Shown in pieces: positions 8,097 through 16,691 of a stretch of DNA of 64,000 nucleotides. Source of the DNA: Azophilus sp026709365 (lineage in GTDB: Bacteria > Pseudomonadota > Gammaproteobacteria > Pseudomonadales > Azotimanducaceae); contig OZ241345.1 in NCBI GenBank assembly GCA_965200175.1, positions 1,612,001 to 1,676,000 on the forward strand, in the 5' to 3' direction. The translations under genes were made by a program, and so were the position numbers. Within the stretch, counting starts at the first letter, position 1, and every line of letters starts with the position of its first letter. A model generated the notes under the pieces. It saw only the letters and a program-made list of their open reading frames with translations. It had not been told where the DNA came from and ran no database searches.

Positions 8097-9152
8097 ATGG
8101 CAAGCGCAGGCCCATGGGGTATTCGAGGGCGGGACGCCTCCGCCCAAGGAAAAGACGCTTGGTCAGGGCCTGAATCCCGGCGTCGAGGACGTTCCGCCCG
8201 TGGACCGCGCGCAGCGCCGGTCCTTCGCCGCAGTCGCTGCGCCCTGCCGGGGCGGGCCAAGATTCTCCAGGCAGCCCTCGCGCTGGCTTTGACCGTCTTC
8301 GCCGGCGACGCTTTGGCCCGTTCGATCCAACTGGACAACGGCGACGTTTACGAGGGCGATTTGGTGGACGGTCTGCGCACCGGCCAGGGGGTTTACGTCT
8401 GGGCCAGCGGCAACCGCTACGAGGGCGGGTTCGTGGCCAACCGGAGGCAGGGGCAGGGCACCTACACTTGGGTCGATGGGCGCTCCTACACGGGCGCGTT
8501 CGCCGCCAATCGGCGCCACGGGGAAGGCGTGTTGACTTGGAGGAACGGCAATCGCTACGAAGGGCAATTCGAGGACGACCGGATCCATGGCCAGGGCGTC
8601 TTCACCTGGAGCAATGGGGATCGCTATGAGGGCACCTTTGCGCGCGGTCGGCGCAGCGGTTCCGGACGGTTCAACTGGGCCTCGGGCGACGCCTACATCG
8701 GCGAGTTCCTGAATGGCGAACTGCACGGGCAGGGCCTGTTCACTTGGCCCAACGGCAATCGCTACAGGGGTGGCTTCGCCAATGACCAGCGCCATGGCTT
8801 GGGCGTGTTCCATTGGCGCGACGGCACGATATTCCGTGGTCAGTTCCGAGCCAACAAAATGCACGGCTATGGCGTCAAGGAGCAGCCCGACGGCGCCATG
8901 GAGCTGCAGCAGTGGACGGACGGAGGGCTGCGGATGCGCCTGCCCCTAACCGAGGACGAGCGCTGCCGCCTGCGTCTTCAGGACCGCTACTGGATGTTCA
9001 GCAGCGAGGACTGCGTCAACGGCTTGGCCCATGGCCAAGGCTTGGCGGCCAGCTTGGACGGCGAGTTGATCATCGCCAACGGCCACTTCGTGCTCGGCCA
9101 CTTGGTCGCCGGCGAGTTGCAGCCGATCTGGTTGCGCAGCCGCGCCCCATGA
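8097..9152 (+). CDS. MORN-repeat protein, probably exported
   Basis: About 351 residues. It consists largely of eight consecutive MORN repeats of about 23 residues (pattern G-N/D-R-YEGxF-xxxxxHGQGxFTW), from roughly 8340 to 8900. A hydrophobic stretch KILQAALALALTVFAGDALA with an AxA-type cleavage site precedes the repeats and looks like a Sec signal peptide. The start is uncertain: ATG 8097 is the first in-frame ATG after the PR1 repeat, but the residues before the signal peptide are arginine-rich and partly encoded by a PR2 repeat. MORN repeats bind lipid or protein surfaces. The stop overlaps the ATG of the downstream pseudokinase (ATGA), so the two are probably translated together. Confidence 0.75.
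   Translation: MASAGPWGIRGRDASAQGKDAWSGPESRRRGRSARGPRAAPVLRRSRCALPGRAKILQAALALALTVFAGDALARSIQLDNGDVYEGDLVDGLRTGQGVYVWASGNRYEGGFVANRRQGQGTYTWVDGRSYTGAFAANRRHGEGVLTWRNGNRYEGQFEDDRIHGQGVFTWSNGDRYEGTFARGRRSGSGRFNWASGDAYIGEFLNGELHGQGLFTWPNGNRYRGGFANDQRHGLGVFHWRDGTIFRGQFRANKMHGYGVKEQPDGAMELQQWTDGGLRMRLPLTEDERCRLRLQDRYWMFSSEDCVNGLAHGQGLAASLDGELIIANGHFVLGHLVAGELQPIWLRSRAP
8124..8144 (-). repeat. PR2 palindromic repeat
   Basis: Imperfect copy of the short palindrome CGAGGGCGGGACGCCCTCG (here CGAGGGCGGGACGCCTCCGCC). Better copies lie at 26281-26300 and as an inverted pair at 35755-35831. It lies at the extreme 5' end of the MORN reading frame, which makes the N-terminal residues there repeat-derived. 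Confidence 0.6.
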
Positions 9153-11338
9153 ACGTTCCCGGCTTTCAGATTGAGCGTCGGCTGGGGCGCTCGGGGGGAG
9201 CGGAGCTCTACCTCGCCTCCCAGATCCATCCCTACAGGCGCGTGGCGCTGGCCGTCGCCCACAAGGGAGCGGCCCAAGCGCCGCAAGCGTTGCGGGAGCT
9301 TCAGCGGCATCCGGCGCTCCAGCCGGACTTCAGCCATCCAAATATCTTGCAGGTCAACCATGTTGGCGCCCACGGCGAATGGCTCTACTTGTCCATGGAG
9401 TACGTTGAGGGCGGCGACCTCAGCGAGAACCTGGCCTGGGGCATGAGCCTCGATCGGCTTGTCAACGCCTTCTGCGGCCTTTGCGCGGCCTTGGACCATG
9501 CCCGCGGGAAGGGTCTCGCGCATGGCCGGATCAACGCCGCCAACATACTCTTCAGGTCCGCAAGCGAAGCGCTTTTGGCGGGCTACTGCACGCTCGCCGT
9601 TGACTCGGCTGAACCTGAGCGGCCATGGTCGCCAAGCTGGGTTGGTGCCGCGATGCATGGCGACGATCTCTTTGACTTGGCACAGACCTTCTACCAAGCG
9701 TTGGCCGGGAAGGCGGCGCACGGCGCGCTGCGCAGCGATGCCAACGGCCACGCCAATGCTCCAGCCGCGTTGCCGAACCACCTCAAGATGCTGCAGCCAG
9801 TGCTCGACCAAGCCCTGGCCCTGGATCCGAGTCGTCGGTTCCAGACCGGCGCGGCGTTTCGGGAGGCCTTGGCGGCGGTGGCCCATTCCGGCGCCTTGGC
9901 GAACCTGTCCATCAAGACCGCTGCGGTTTCCAGCGGGGAGATACGCACGGTCGGCGAGGCCGCAGGGCTGTCCTCGCGGGAGCCGATCCGCGATGAGCGC
10001 GGCGCTCGCCGACGCTCCGCCGGGTTCTCCCGTCGGCTGCTTGCGGCTGCGTTGGCCACGGTGTTGATTGGCGCAGGCGCCTATCTTGTCGAACGGCAGT
10101 CGTGGCGGCTGGTTGCGTTCATGGCGCAGATTGGCTTGGCGGAAGATCCCAACGTGCAAAGCGCATGGGTGGCGGCCGAAGCGCTCCGGGAGGATCCTGG
10201 GCAGGGCCTCGCCGCCCTGGTGGCGGGCTATCGCCGCGTTTTGGAGCTGGATGCCACTCACGGCCAAGCCACGCAATCCATTGCCAGCTTGGCCGACCAA
10301 TGGCGCCAGGACATCGTCCAGGCCCTGGCGCAAAACGATCTCGGCGGCGCCGAAGCCAAGCTCAACGAAATAACGCTCGTGTTCCCGGATGACTACAGCT
10401 TGATGGACTTGGGACGCCGGATCAGCAATCGGCGGGCGGCCGACACCCTTCTGGCCTCCACTCGATCGCTGTTGCGCAGCCAAGGCATGTCGCACATCCC
10501 GGCGGCCACCGTGGCCATCCAGGCCTACCAGGAGATCGTTCGGCTCTCGCCGGGACATGCCGCGGCGCTTGCGGAGTTGGCCACCTTGGCGGAGCACTAC
10601 GCGGAACTGGCGCGGGAGGCAGCGGGCCAAGGCGATGTGGATGGCGCCATCGTTTACTTGGAGCGGGCGGCCACGGCCGACGGCGGCCTGCCGATCCTGG
10701 AGGCGGTGCGCGAGGAGATTCAGCAGGCCAGCCGCGCCCGCAGCGCCATCCAGGAACTGCTGCAGCAAGCTGGCGCCCAGCGCGCCCAAGGGCTGCTCGT
10801 GCATCCGCCGGGCGGCAATGCGGCTGAGCTCTATCACCGCGTTTTGGCTACGGACCCGGATAACGGCATCGCCTTGCAGGGCCTTGACGAAGTGACTTCG
10901 CAACTGCTCAGCAAGGCCACCCGGATGTTCGAGGGCGGCGACTTGAGCGCCGTTGAGCGGCTGCTCGACCAAGCCGGCGCGGCGGGCATTGACGCATCAG
11001 CGCTGTTTGAAATCCAGGCCCAGCTCGATCGGGAGATCGAAGCCTTGGCGACGATCAGCCAGAAGCTGGGGGAGGCCAGCCGCCTCCTGGCGCAGGGTTT
11101 CATCACCGAACCCCAGGAGCGCAGCGCGGTGGCCGTGCTGCGCGACGTGCAGCAGCTGGACCCCGGCAACGCCCGAGCCGGGGAGTTGCTCGGCCAAGCC
11201 GCCGCCCGCCTCGCCGAAGTGGCCCAGGAGGCGTTTGCCGCGGGTTTGCTGGAGCCCGCCCGACACTATTTGGACCTCGCCCTGACGGTCACGCCGGACC
11301 AAGGGACTTGGCGTTCGTTGCGGGAGTCCTGGCAATGA
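9149..11338 (+). CDS. Membrane pseudokinase with C-terminal TPR-like domain
   Basis: 729 residues. The first 260 residues follow a Ser/Thr protein kinase fold: FQIERRLGRSGGAELYLA for the glycine loop, HPNILQV, MEYVEGGDLSENLAW, and LDHARGKGLAHGRINAANILF where HRDxKxxN is expected. The catalytic aspartate is missing (HGR instead of HRD), and the DFG region is replaced by AGYCTLAVD, so it is predicted catalytically dead. A single membrane helix (LLAAALATVLIGAGAYLVE, about residue 300) follows. The rest is alpha-helical with repeated LxxGLxxLAELA-like units resembling TPRs, probably extracytoplasmic. The ATG at 9149 overlaps the MORN stop. A signalling or scaffold role is inference. Confidence 0.78.
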   Translation: MNVPGFQIERRLGRSGGAELYLASQIHPYRRVALAVAHKGAAQAPQALRELQRHPALQPDFSHPNILQVNHVGAHGEWLYLSMEYVEGGDLSENLAWGMSLDRLVNAFCGLCAALDHARGKGLAHGRINAANILFRSASEALLAGYCTLAVDSAEPERPWSPSWVGAAMHGDDLFDLAQTFYQALAGKAAHGALRSDANGHANAPAALPNHLKMLQPVLDQALALDPSRRFQTGAAFREALAAVAHSGALANLSIKTAAVSSGEIRTVGEAAGLSSREPIRDERGARRRSAGFSRRLLAAALATVLIGAGAYLVERQSWRLVAFMAQIGLAEDPNVQSAWVAAEALREDPGQGLAALVAGYRRVLELDATHGQATQSIASLADQWRQDIVQALAQNDLGGAEAKLNEITLVFPDDYSLMDLGRRISNRRAADTLLASTRSLLRSQGMSHIPAATVAIQAYQEIVRLSPGHAAALAELATLAEHYAELAREAAGQGDVDGAIVYLERAATADGGLPILEAVREEIQQASRARSAIQELLQQAGAQRAQGLLVHPPGGNAAELYHRVLATDPDNGIALQGLDEVTSQLLSKATRMFEGGDLSAVERLLDQAGAAGIDASALFEIQAQLDREIEALATISQKLGEASRLLAQGFITEPQERSAVAVLRDVQQLDPGNARAGELLGQAAARLAEVAQEAFAAGLLEPARHYLDLALTVTPDQGTWRSLRESWQ

Positions 11339-11351
11339 CTTGGCAGGCTCA

Positions 11352-11511
11352 GGCGCGCCCGCGAAGCGGGCGCGTTGGCGTTTTGCTGCGCGAAACTCCG
11401 CTACCGTTGCATGGGTTGGGTTCCGAAGTGCTTGTTAAGCCCGCGCATCCGCTTCGCGGGTGCGTTTGATGGCTGGCGCGAAACTCCGCCACCGTTGCGT
11501 GGATCATGTGC
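11352..11511 (-). repeat. PR1 repeats, two units (second truncated)
   Basis: Unit 1 has the variable hairpin GCGCCCGCGAAGCGGGCGC, the constant hairpin GTTTTGCTGCGCGAAACTCC with one mismatch, the spacer GCTACCGTTGC, and the arm in reverse orientation. Unit 2 starts with GCATCCGCTTCGCGGGTGC (stem kept by G:T and A:T pairs) and retains only the right half of the constant hairpin (GCGCGAAACTCC). They fill most of the 309-base gap between the pseudokinase and MBL genes. Confidence 0.85.
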
Positions 11512-11647
11512 GGGGCCTGCCACAGCGCGTCGTCGCGCCTCGCCGGGAACCGAAACGGCCTAGCGCCTAAACCCGCCTATTGTTCACGGGCCAGGACACG
11601 AGGATGTAGTATGCTTGCGCCCTCATTGATTGGGGCGCCGTCTGCCA

Positions 11648-12550
11648 ATGGCCACCAGCATACCCTTTCGACGCGAGCTGGACTTCTCCTACGGGGAGGT
11701 CAGCGAAGTAGCCCCCGGCATTCGGCGCGTCATCGCCGAGAATCCCAGTCCGTTCACGCTCTATGGCACCGGCACCTATATTCTCGGCCGCGGGGAAGTG
11801 GCGGTGATCGATCCGGGGCCGGCCGACGGCGCGCACATCGCCAAGCTGCTTGAGGCACTTGAAGGCGAGGTCATCAGCCACATCCTCATCACCCACACGC
11901 ACATGGACCATTCACCGGGCTGCCGCCTTCTGCAAGCGCACACCGACGCCAAGTCCTATGCCTACGGTCCCCACGGGGCCGGCAAGCTGGAGCAGGGCGT
12001 TCCGGTCGAGGAGGGCGGCGACATGGCGTTCGAGCCCGACGAATTGGTGCGAGACGGCGACGTGCTGAGCGGCGGGGATTGGTCCGTGGAGTGCGTTTAC
12101 ACGCCGGGCCACACTTCAAACCACATGTGCTACCAGCTTCGGGAATCGAAGGCCTTGTTCACCGGCGACCATGTCATGGGCTGGTCAACCAGCATCATCT
12201 CGCCGCCGGACGGAGACATGGGCGCCTACATGGCCAGCCTTGACCGGCTGCTCGAACGCGATGACGCGGTCTATTGGCCCACCCACGGCCCCTGCATCGA
12301 CGACCCCAAGCCCCACGTCAGGGCGTTCGTCGAACACCGGCTGGCCAGGGAGCGGCAGATCATCGAGTGCGTCGGGAAGGGCCTGCATCGCATTGAGGAC
12401 ATGGTGCCCATCATGTATGCCGAATTGCCGGAGTTCATGTATCCGGCGGCGGCGCGCAGCGTTCTGGCCTCCATCGAACGCCTCGTTGACAACGGTGCCC
12501 TGCGGGCGGATGGCGGCCTCCACTTGCAGGCGGACTATCAGCTGGCCTGA
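11648..12550 (+). CDS. MBL-fold metallo-hydrolase, LACTB2/ribonuclease-like
   Basis: Metallo-beta-lactamase-fold hydrolase, 300 residues. The zinc-binding motif is THTHMDHSPG, followed by TPGHTSNHMCY, the bridging aspartate in FTGDHVMGWS, and WPTHGP. A C-terminal winged-helix-like segment (ERQIIECVGKGLHRIEDM onwards) is typical of the LACTB2 subgroup, whose members act as RNases or hydrolyse thioesters and lactones. The substrate here is unknown. ATG 11648 gives MATSIPF; a TTG 18 bases upstream is possible but not better. Convergent with the histidine kinase gene, overlapping it by 13 bases. Confidence 0.85.
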   Translation: MATSIPFRRELDFSYGEVSEVAPGIRRVIAENPSPFTLYGTGTYILGRGEVAVIDPGPADGAHIAKLLEALEGEVISHILITHTHMDHSPGCRLLQAHTDAKSYAYGPHGAGKLEQGVPVEEGGDMAFEPDELVRDGDVLSGGDWSVECVYTPGHTSNHMCYQLRESKALFTGDHVMGWSTSIISPPDGDMGAYMASLDRLLERDDAVYWPTHGPCIDDPKPHVRAFVEHRLARERQIIECVGKGLHRIEDMVPIMYAELPEFMYPAAARSVLASIERLVDNGALRADGGLHLQADYQLA

Positions 12551-14745
12551 GCGGATGGCGGCGCTTGGGCGGTGGTCGCCGCCTCGGCCGCCATGCGCGG
12601 CGGCGGCACGTCGGCGCGCGGCAGCTGCACCATGATGGCGACGCCGCTGTTGTCGGTCAGATTCAGCGCCCGCACGAAGCCGCCGTGGTGCTCGGCGATG
12701 ATGCGCACCACGTAGAGGCCCAATCCGAAGTGCAGGCGGTTGTGCGGCCCGCGGTTGCTGACCATGGAGTCGAACACCGACTTGCCCTCCTGGTCCGGCA
12801 GGACCGGCCCTCGATTGGCGACCGTGATGCGCAGGTAGTCGCGCTGGACGTCGAGCTGCACGGTGATTGGCGAGTCGGCTCGGTGGAAGTCGATGGCGTT
12901 GTCGATGATCTTGTCGAGCAACTGCTCGATTCGGTAGTCGGACACCTCGGCGTAGGCGGGCGCCCGCAAGCCGCGAAAGACGAATTCGCAGTCCGGGTGG
13001 CCGGCGGCGCAATTGGCCACGTAGCTTTCGAGCAGCCTCTGGATATCGACCGTTTCGAGCTCCTCGGCCTTTAACGACTCTTCCAGATTGGCCGCGTCGG
13101 AGAGGTTCTGCACGATGGAGCCGATGCGGGTGACGCCGTTCTTGGCGCTTGCCAGGTATTTGCTGCCCTCCACGGCCGGGTTCTCCTCTGCCAGGTTCTG
13201 CAGGGAGGTGCTCAACGTGTTGAGCGGGTTGTTGATCTCGTGGCGCAGGGTGCGCGGCATGTTTTCCAGGAAGTGGTTGTGTTGATGCAGCTTGGACAGG
13301 GTGTTGGAGAAGCTGCGGGCCAAGTCGCCGATTTCGTCCCCGGAGTCAATTTCACTTTGCAGGGCGCTCGCCCGCAGGCGTCCGTGCTGGTCGATGGCGG
13401 CGCTGGCCTCGCGCCGCAGTTGGCGGATGCGCCAAGCGAGGCGCCCGGCGAACGTCAGCAAGGCTGCGAACACGGCGATCAACGCGCCTACCGAGAACAG
13501 GATCACCTGCTCAAGCGCCTCGCGTTGGAAGCTCAGGATGTCGTCTATGTTCTGCTCCACCACGACGGTGCCGATCACGGCGTCCTTGGAGACGATGGGA
13601 TGGGCGGCTAGGATCACCTCGAGCTGGTTGTCCAACGTGTGCCGGGTGGCCGCCGGACGCCCGGCGAGCGTGGCGCTGATGATGTCAGCGGCAGTGCCTT
13701 CGTTCGAGACCCCGCTTCCTCCCTTCTCCAAGGGCTCAAAAGTGCTCAGGCGGTGCACGATGGGCCGTATCGCTTCAAAAGCCTGCTGCAGCAAGCCCAA
13801 AGCCTTGCCGTCGTCCGGGCTGGGACGGGCCGCCTCAATGAGCGGGGCGCCGGTTTCGGCGCGCACCCGCTGCTGGGCATCGATGACCAGAATGCGTGCG
13901 CCCGAATAGCCAAGCCCCTCAATGATGTTGAGCACCTCCGGGGAGCGCAGCACGATCAGGTTGAAGCTCTCCTTGCCGGCTTGGGGCAGGGTCTGCGCCA
14001 ACTTGAGCGGCGCTCGGGCAACGGGATCGTCCACATCGGCGACCGAGACGCCGAAGTAGCGGCGTGACCCCAAGCGATCCAGGGGCAGGCGAAACTCCAT
14101 GGTCCAACCGGACTCGCCCACGTCCACGAAGCCCAGCACGTCCGCTTCGGCGGTGCCGGTGGTGGCGAACCGCCAGTCTCCGTCCATGGCGTAGGCGGTC
14201 ACGACCCCGGGCTCGGCGAAGACCAGGCCGATGCGGCCGTCCTCGCCGTCCGAGCCGATGTACGACAGCCGCACATGGTCGGCGGTGTCCAGGCGCAGGT
14301 ACTCGGGGTCGCGATAGACCACGTCGGAATCCGTGACCTTGACGAACATGTGGAGCTGACCGGCGCGCTCCCCCAGCAGAAGTTGAAACGCGCCGTCGTC
14401 CGACGCGGCCGGGCCGAAGCTGAGCAGGCGGTCCTCAATGCCTTGGCCCCAGTCATCGTAGCGCCCGTCGAGACGGATGTTGCTCTCGAGGGGTTGGGCG
14501 AACAGCGACTCGTAGTCCTCAATGGTCACCGGCAGGTCGTTGAACAGATCCTCACGGCCGTTGAACAGGGTGGAGATGCCTTCGGCGGTGAGCAACTGGG
14601 CTTGGGATTGGCCCTGCACCAACAGCCGCTCCATCTCCAGCAGTTGGCGGTAGCTGAACCAAGGCACCACCAACAAGGTGAGGCCGAGCAGCATCAACTT
14701 GGTGCCGATGCGCGGGCCGCGCAGGGGATTTAACTTGCTTTTCAA
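12538..14745 (-). CDS. Sensor histidine kinase, dedicated-sortase-system type
   Basis: 735 residues. Membrane helix at 17-30, a large extracytoplasmic region (about 31-410) including a DOMON/CBM9-like beta-rich segment (LDGRYDDWGQGIED at 92-105), second helix 412-434, HAMP-like linker, then the kinase core: H-box RHEINNPLN with H502, N-box DNAIDFH, and GLGLYVVRIIAEHHGG. The length, the N-terminal FNGREDLFNDLP segment and the partner regulator match the histidine kinase family described with the proteobacterial dedicated sortase system. No sortase or its substrate is present in the window. The HisKA/HATPase assignment is certain; the sortase link is inference from family resemblance. Confidence 0.82.
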   Translation of the reverse strand: MKSKLNPLRGPRIGTKLMLLGLTLLVVPWFSYRQLLEMERLLVQGQSQAQLLTAEGISTLFNGREDLFNDLPVTIEDYESLFAQPLESNIRLDGRYDDWGQGIEDRLLSFGPAASDDGAFQLLLGERAGQLHMFVKVTDSDVVYRDPEYLRLDTADHVRLSYIGSDGEDGRIGLVFAEPGVVTAYAMDGDWRFATTGTAEADVLGFVDVGESGWTMEFRLPLDRLGSRRYFGVSVADVDDPVARAPLKLAQTLPQAGKESFNLIVLRSPEVLNIIEGLGYSGARILVIDAQQRVRAETGAPLIEAARPSPDDGKALGLLQQAFEAIRPIVHRLSTFEPLEKGGSGVSNEGTAADIISATLAGRPAATRHTLDNQLEVILAAHPIVSKDAVIGTVVVEQNIDDILSFQREALEQVILFSVGALIAVFAALLTFAGRLAWRIRQLRREASAAIDQHGRLRASALQSEIDSGDEIGDLARSFSNTLSKLHQHNHFLENMPRTLRHEINNPLNTLSTSLQNLAEENPAVEGSKYLASAKNGVTRIGSIVQNLSDAANLEESLKAEELETVDIQRLLESYVANCAAGHPDCEFVFRGLRAPAYAEVSDYRIEQLLDKIIDNAIDFHRADSPITVQLDVQRDYLRITVANRGPVLPDQEGKSVFDSMVSNRGPHNRLHFGLGLYVVRIIAEHHGGFVRALNLTDNSGVAIMVQLPRADVPPPRMAAEAATTAQAPPSAQAS

Positions 14746-14881
14746 GGTCTTGGTTTTCTTGATGCTGGATGGTCAAGCCGGTCGGGTTTGAGTTCGGCAG
14801 TCGCCGGATCGCGAAGCAGCTCGATGGGTTGCCTCTGGCGTCGCGCCGATTCGCCCGTCTGAGGCATCGCCTCGTCGGCCG

Positions 14882-15583
14882 CTAAGGCGGCAGCCAACGG
14901 TAGCCGAATCCGTACTCGCTTTTGATGCAGGCGAAGTTGGCGTCCAGGCGTTCGAACTTCTTGCGAATGTTGCGCATGTGGGTGTTGATGGTGTTGTTGG
15001 TCACCAAGCTCTGCATGGTGGCGTTCATGAGGGTTTCGTAGCTCACGGCGTGACCGGGCACCCGCACCAGCTTGGCCAGCATTCGGAACTCCGTGCCGGA
15101 GAGATCGATGCGCTGGCCCTTCCAGGAAACCATCAGCGCGTCCTGGTCCAAGGTGAGATGGCCGATTTTTCGGGCCGTGGAGCTTTCGCGCTCGGCGTTC
15201 TCGGCGCGCACCTCGTTGATGCGCAGCAGCGAGGAGATCCGCTCCGCCAGATAGTCGAGGGAAATGGGTTTGGGCAGGTAATCCCAAGCGCCCAGCCGCA
15301 GGCCCGAGATCTTGTCGATCTCGTTGATGCGTTCGGTCAGGAAGATGACCGGCAGGGAAGGGGACTTGAAGAGCAGCTCCCGGCAAAGCTGAAAGCCCGC
15401 ATCCACCTCGTCGCCGAGGATGATGTCGAGTATGACCAGATCAGGCAGGTCGCCGTCCATCCGCTCCAATGCCTCCCGGCGGCTGCCGTAGGCGACCACC
15501 TCGTAGCCCTTCTTGGTGATGGCGTCCCGATAGTTCGCCCGCTGGTCCGGGTCGTCCTCAACAATGGCGATGCGCTTGGCCAT
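14882..15583 (-). CDS. OmpR-family response regulator, dedicated-sortase-system type
   Basis: 233 residues: receiver domain (acidic pocket ED-D at 9-11, phospho-acceptor D53 in LVILDIILGDE, K in YLPKPIS) and a C-terminal winged-helix DNA-binding domain (about 140-230; NTINTHMRNIRKKFE recognition helix, YGFGYRW end). It is upstream of and co-directional with the histidine kinase, with a 136-base gap that holds no gene. The receiver's GDEVDAGFQLCREL segment and the C-terminus resemble the response regulator family of the proteobacterial dedicated sortase system. ATG at 15583. Confidence 0.85.
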   Translation of the reverse strand: MAKRIAIVEDDPDQRANYRDAITKKGYEVVAYGSRREALERMDGDLPDLVILDIILGDEVDAGFQLCRELLFKSPSLPVIFLTERINEIDKISGLRLGAWDYLPKPISLDYLAERISSLLRINEVRAENAERESSTARKIGHLTLDQDALMVSWKGQRIDLSGTEFRMLAKLVRVPGHAVSYETLMNATMQSLVTNNTINTHMRNIRKKFERLDANFACIKSEYGFGYRWLPP

Positions 15584-15673
15584 GCTGCCGCCTCGTCTCC
15601 TGCTCCGTTGCCTGCGGTGCGGTCTGGTGTCCTGTCCCGCATTTTGCCACAGGCCGCAGGCGCCGTGCTTGTC

Positions 15674-16147
15674 CTAACCCCTGCCGGCTCGGTCGAGGGG
15701 CAGGGCCGTGGTGTACTTGATGCGCTCCATCGCGAAGCTGGAGCTCACGTCGGTGAGATCAACCACCCGGATCAGGCGTTGGTAGAAGTCGTCGTAGGCG
15801 GCGATGTCAGGCACCACCACCCGCATCAGGTAGTCCACGTCGCCGCTCATGCGATACATCTCGACCACTTCCGGAAACGCCGCCACCGCCTTGGCGAAGC
15901 CATCCAGCCAGCGCTTGTTGTGCTGGTCGGTGCGTATCCTGACAAAGGCGTCCACGCCGACGTTCAGGTGGTCCCGATCAAGCAGCGCCACCCGGGCGGT
16001 GATCACGCCGGCCCGCTCCAAGTTCTGGATCCGGCGCCAGCATGGCGTGGTGCTAAGCCCCACGCGGTCAGCGACGGTGGCGGCCGATAGAGCGGCATTC
16101 CGCTGCAGCAGGTCAAGTATCTTGAGGTCGATTCGATCGAAGGTCAT
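15674..16147 (-). CDS. Lrp/AsnC family transcriptional regulator
   Basis: 157 residues. N-terminal helix-turn-helix (DRIDLKILDLLQRNAALS, then TVADRVGLSTTPCWRRIQNLE), followed by the RAM ligand-binding domain (FVRIRTDQHNK, VEMYRMSGDVDYLMRVVVPD). Such proteins sense amino acids and form octamers on DNA. I chose ATG 16147 because MTFDRIDLKIL is the usual N-terminus; the frame extends six codons upstream. It is divergent from a small membrane protein gene, and the shared AT-rich region between them contains a dyad that may be its operator. Confidence 0.9.
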   Translation of the reverse strand: MTFDRIDLKILDLLQRNAALSAATVADRVGLSTTPCWRRIQNLERAGVITARVALLDRDHLNVGVDAFVRIRTDQHNKRWLDGFAKAVAAFPEVVEMYRMSGDVDYLMRVVVPDIAAYDDFYQRLIRVVDLTDVSSSFAMERIKYTTALPLDRAGRG

Positions 16148-16213
16148 GGGCGCCAAGGCTCTCAAGGGGAACGTTCAGGGATGGCGTTGCTGATGCATCC
16201 CACAAGGTCTTTG

Positions 16214-16225
16214 GAAATATATTTC
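16214..16225. promoter_or_regulatory. Dyad in divergent Lrp / DUF6356 intergenic region
   Basis: Perfect 12-base palindrome GAAATATATTTC, in a strikingly AT-rich stretch (about 16205-16290) of otherwise GC-rich DNA, between two divergent genes. Lrp/AsnC regulators bind AT-rich dyads and usually repress their own gene, so this is a candidate operator. No binding evidence exists in the sequence itself. Confidence 0.45.
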
Positions 16226-16314
16226 AAAAATGGGCGACCATACTAGTTAATTTGGAACAAAATTTCACCCAATTGAGAATAGGATTTGCTAACGCAAACG
16301 AGCGAGGCAGATCG

Positions 16315-16548
16315 ATGAATCCTTTCAGCAGCCATCTTGAGGAAGTCGGGGAATCCTACACCTGCCACATGGTCAAGGCGGCCGGGTTCGCCTTTGCCAT
16401 GCTCGCGGCCGGAATCGCGTGCCTGCTGCATGCGCTGCTGCCCTTCATGTTCGTCCGAACGGGCAGCAATTGCATCCGCCGCCTCCACCGCCTGATGGTG
16501 GAGGAGCGCCTGCCCGCCGTGGAGGCTGGGTCGCCCAAGGTCGCCTAA
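16315..16548 (+). CDS. Small membrane protein, DUF6356-like
   Basis: 77 residues, beginning MNPFSSHLEEVGESYTCHM. It has one or two hydrophobic segments (AAGFAFAMLAAGIACLLHALLPFMFV) and a basic C-terminal tail (RRLHRLM). The SYxxH...GxxxxxxxxxxxxxHALxPFxF pattern matches the small family annotated as DUF6356, of unknown function. ATG 16315 has GAGGCAG just upstream; an in-frame ATG at 16252 lies in the AT-rich promoter region and is less likely. A rho-independent-like hairpin follows the stop. Confidence 0.7.
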   Translation: MNPFSSHLEEVGESYTCHMVKAAGFAFAMLAAGIACLLHALLPFMFVRTGSNCIRRLHRLMVEERLPAVEAGSPKVA

Positions 16549-16552
16549 CCTT

Positions 16553-16580
16553 GCGCCGTCAAGGGACGGCGCCGGATTTT
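16553..16580 (+). terminator. Hairpin plus short T-run after the small membrane protein gene
   Basis: Stem GCGCCGTC/GACGGCGC (16553-16560 with 16565-16572) with a 4-base loop, followed by CGGATTTT. It is positioned a few bases after the stop at 16548. It also serves as the variable hairpin of the PR1-like repeat that continues to 16621, so the repeat may supply the terminator. Confidence 0.5.
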
Positions 16581-16621
16581 GTGCGGGTTCAGCAACCTGC
16601 CGGAGCCTGCCCCACGCGACG
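16553..16621 (+). repeat. PR1 repeat, partial
   Basis: Variable hairpin (GCGCCGTC stem) followed by the arm TTTTGTGCGGGTTCAGCAAC and CTGCCGGAGCCTGCCCCACGC, recognisable against the arm of the tandem array at 5.1-5.5 kb. No clear constant hairpin follows; the unit decays into GGGTCCGGGGGCTGG. The GCCGTC stem type is not seen in other copies. Confidence 0.65.
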
Positions 16622-16691
16622 GGTCCGGGGGCTGGGGCCAGCGCAAACACAACGACTCCCCGGCTGCGCCAGCTAGACATTGGGTATCGGT

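Noticed and set aside
8097..9152. Eukaryotic origin of the MORN protein
   Set aside because: MORN repeats are common in bacteria, base composition matches the surroundings, and the gene is coupled to a bacterial-type neighbour.
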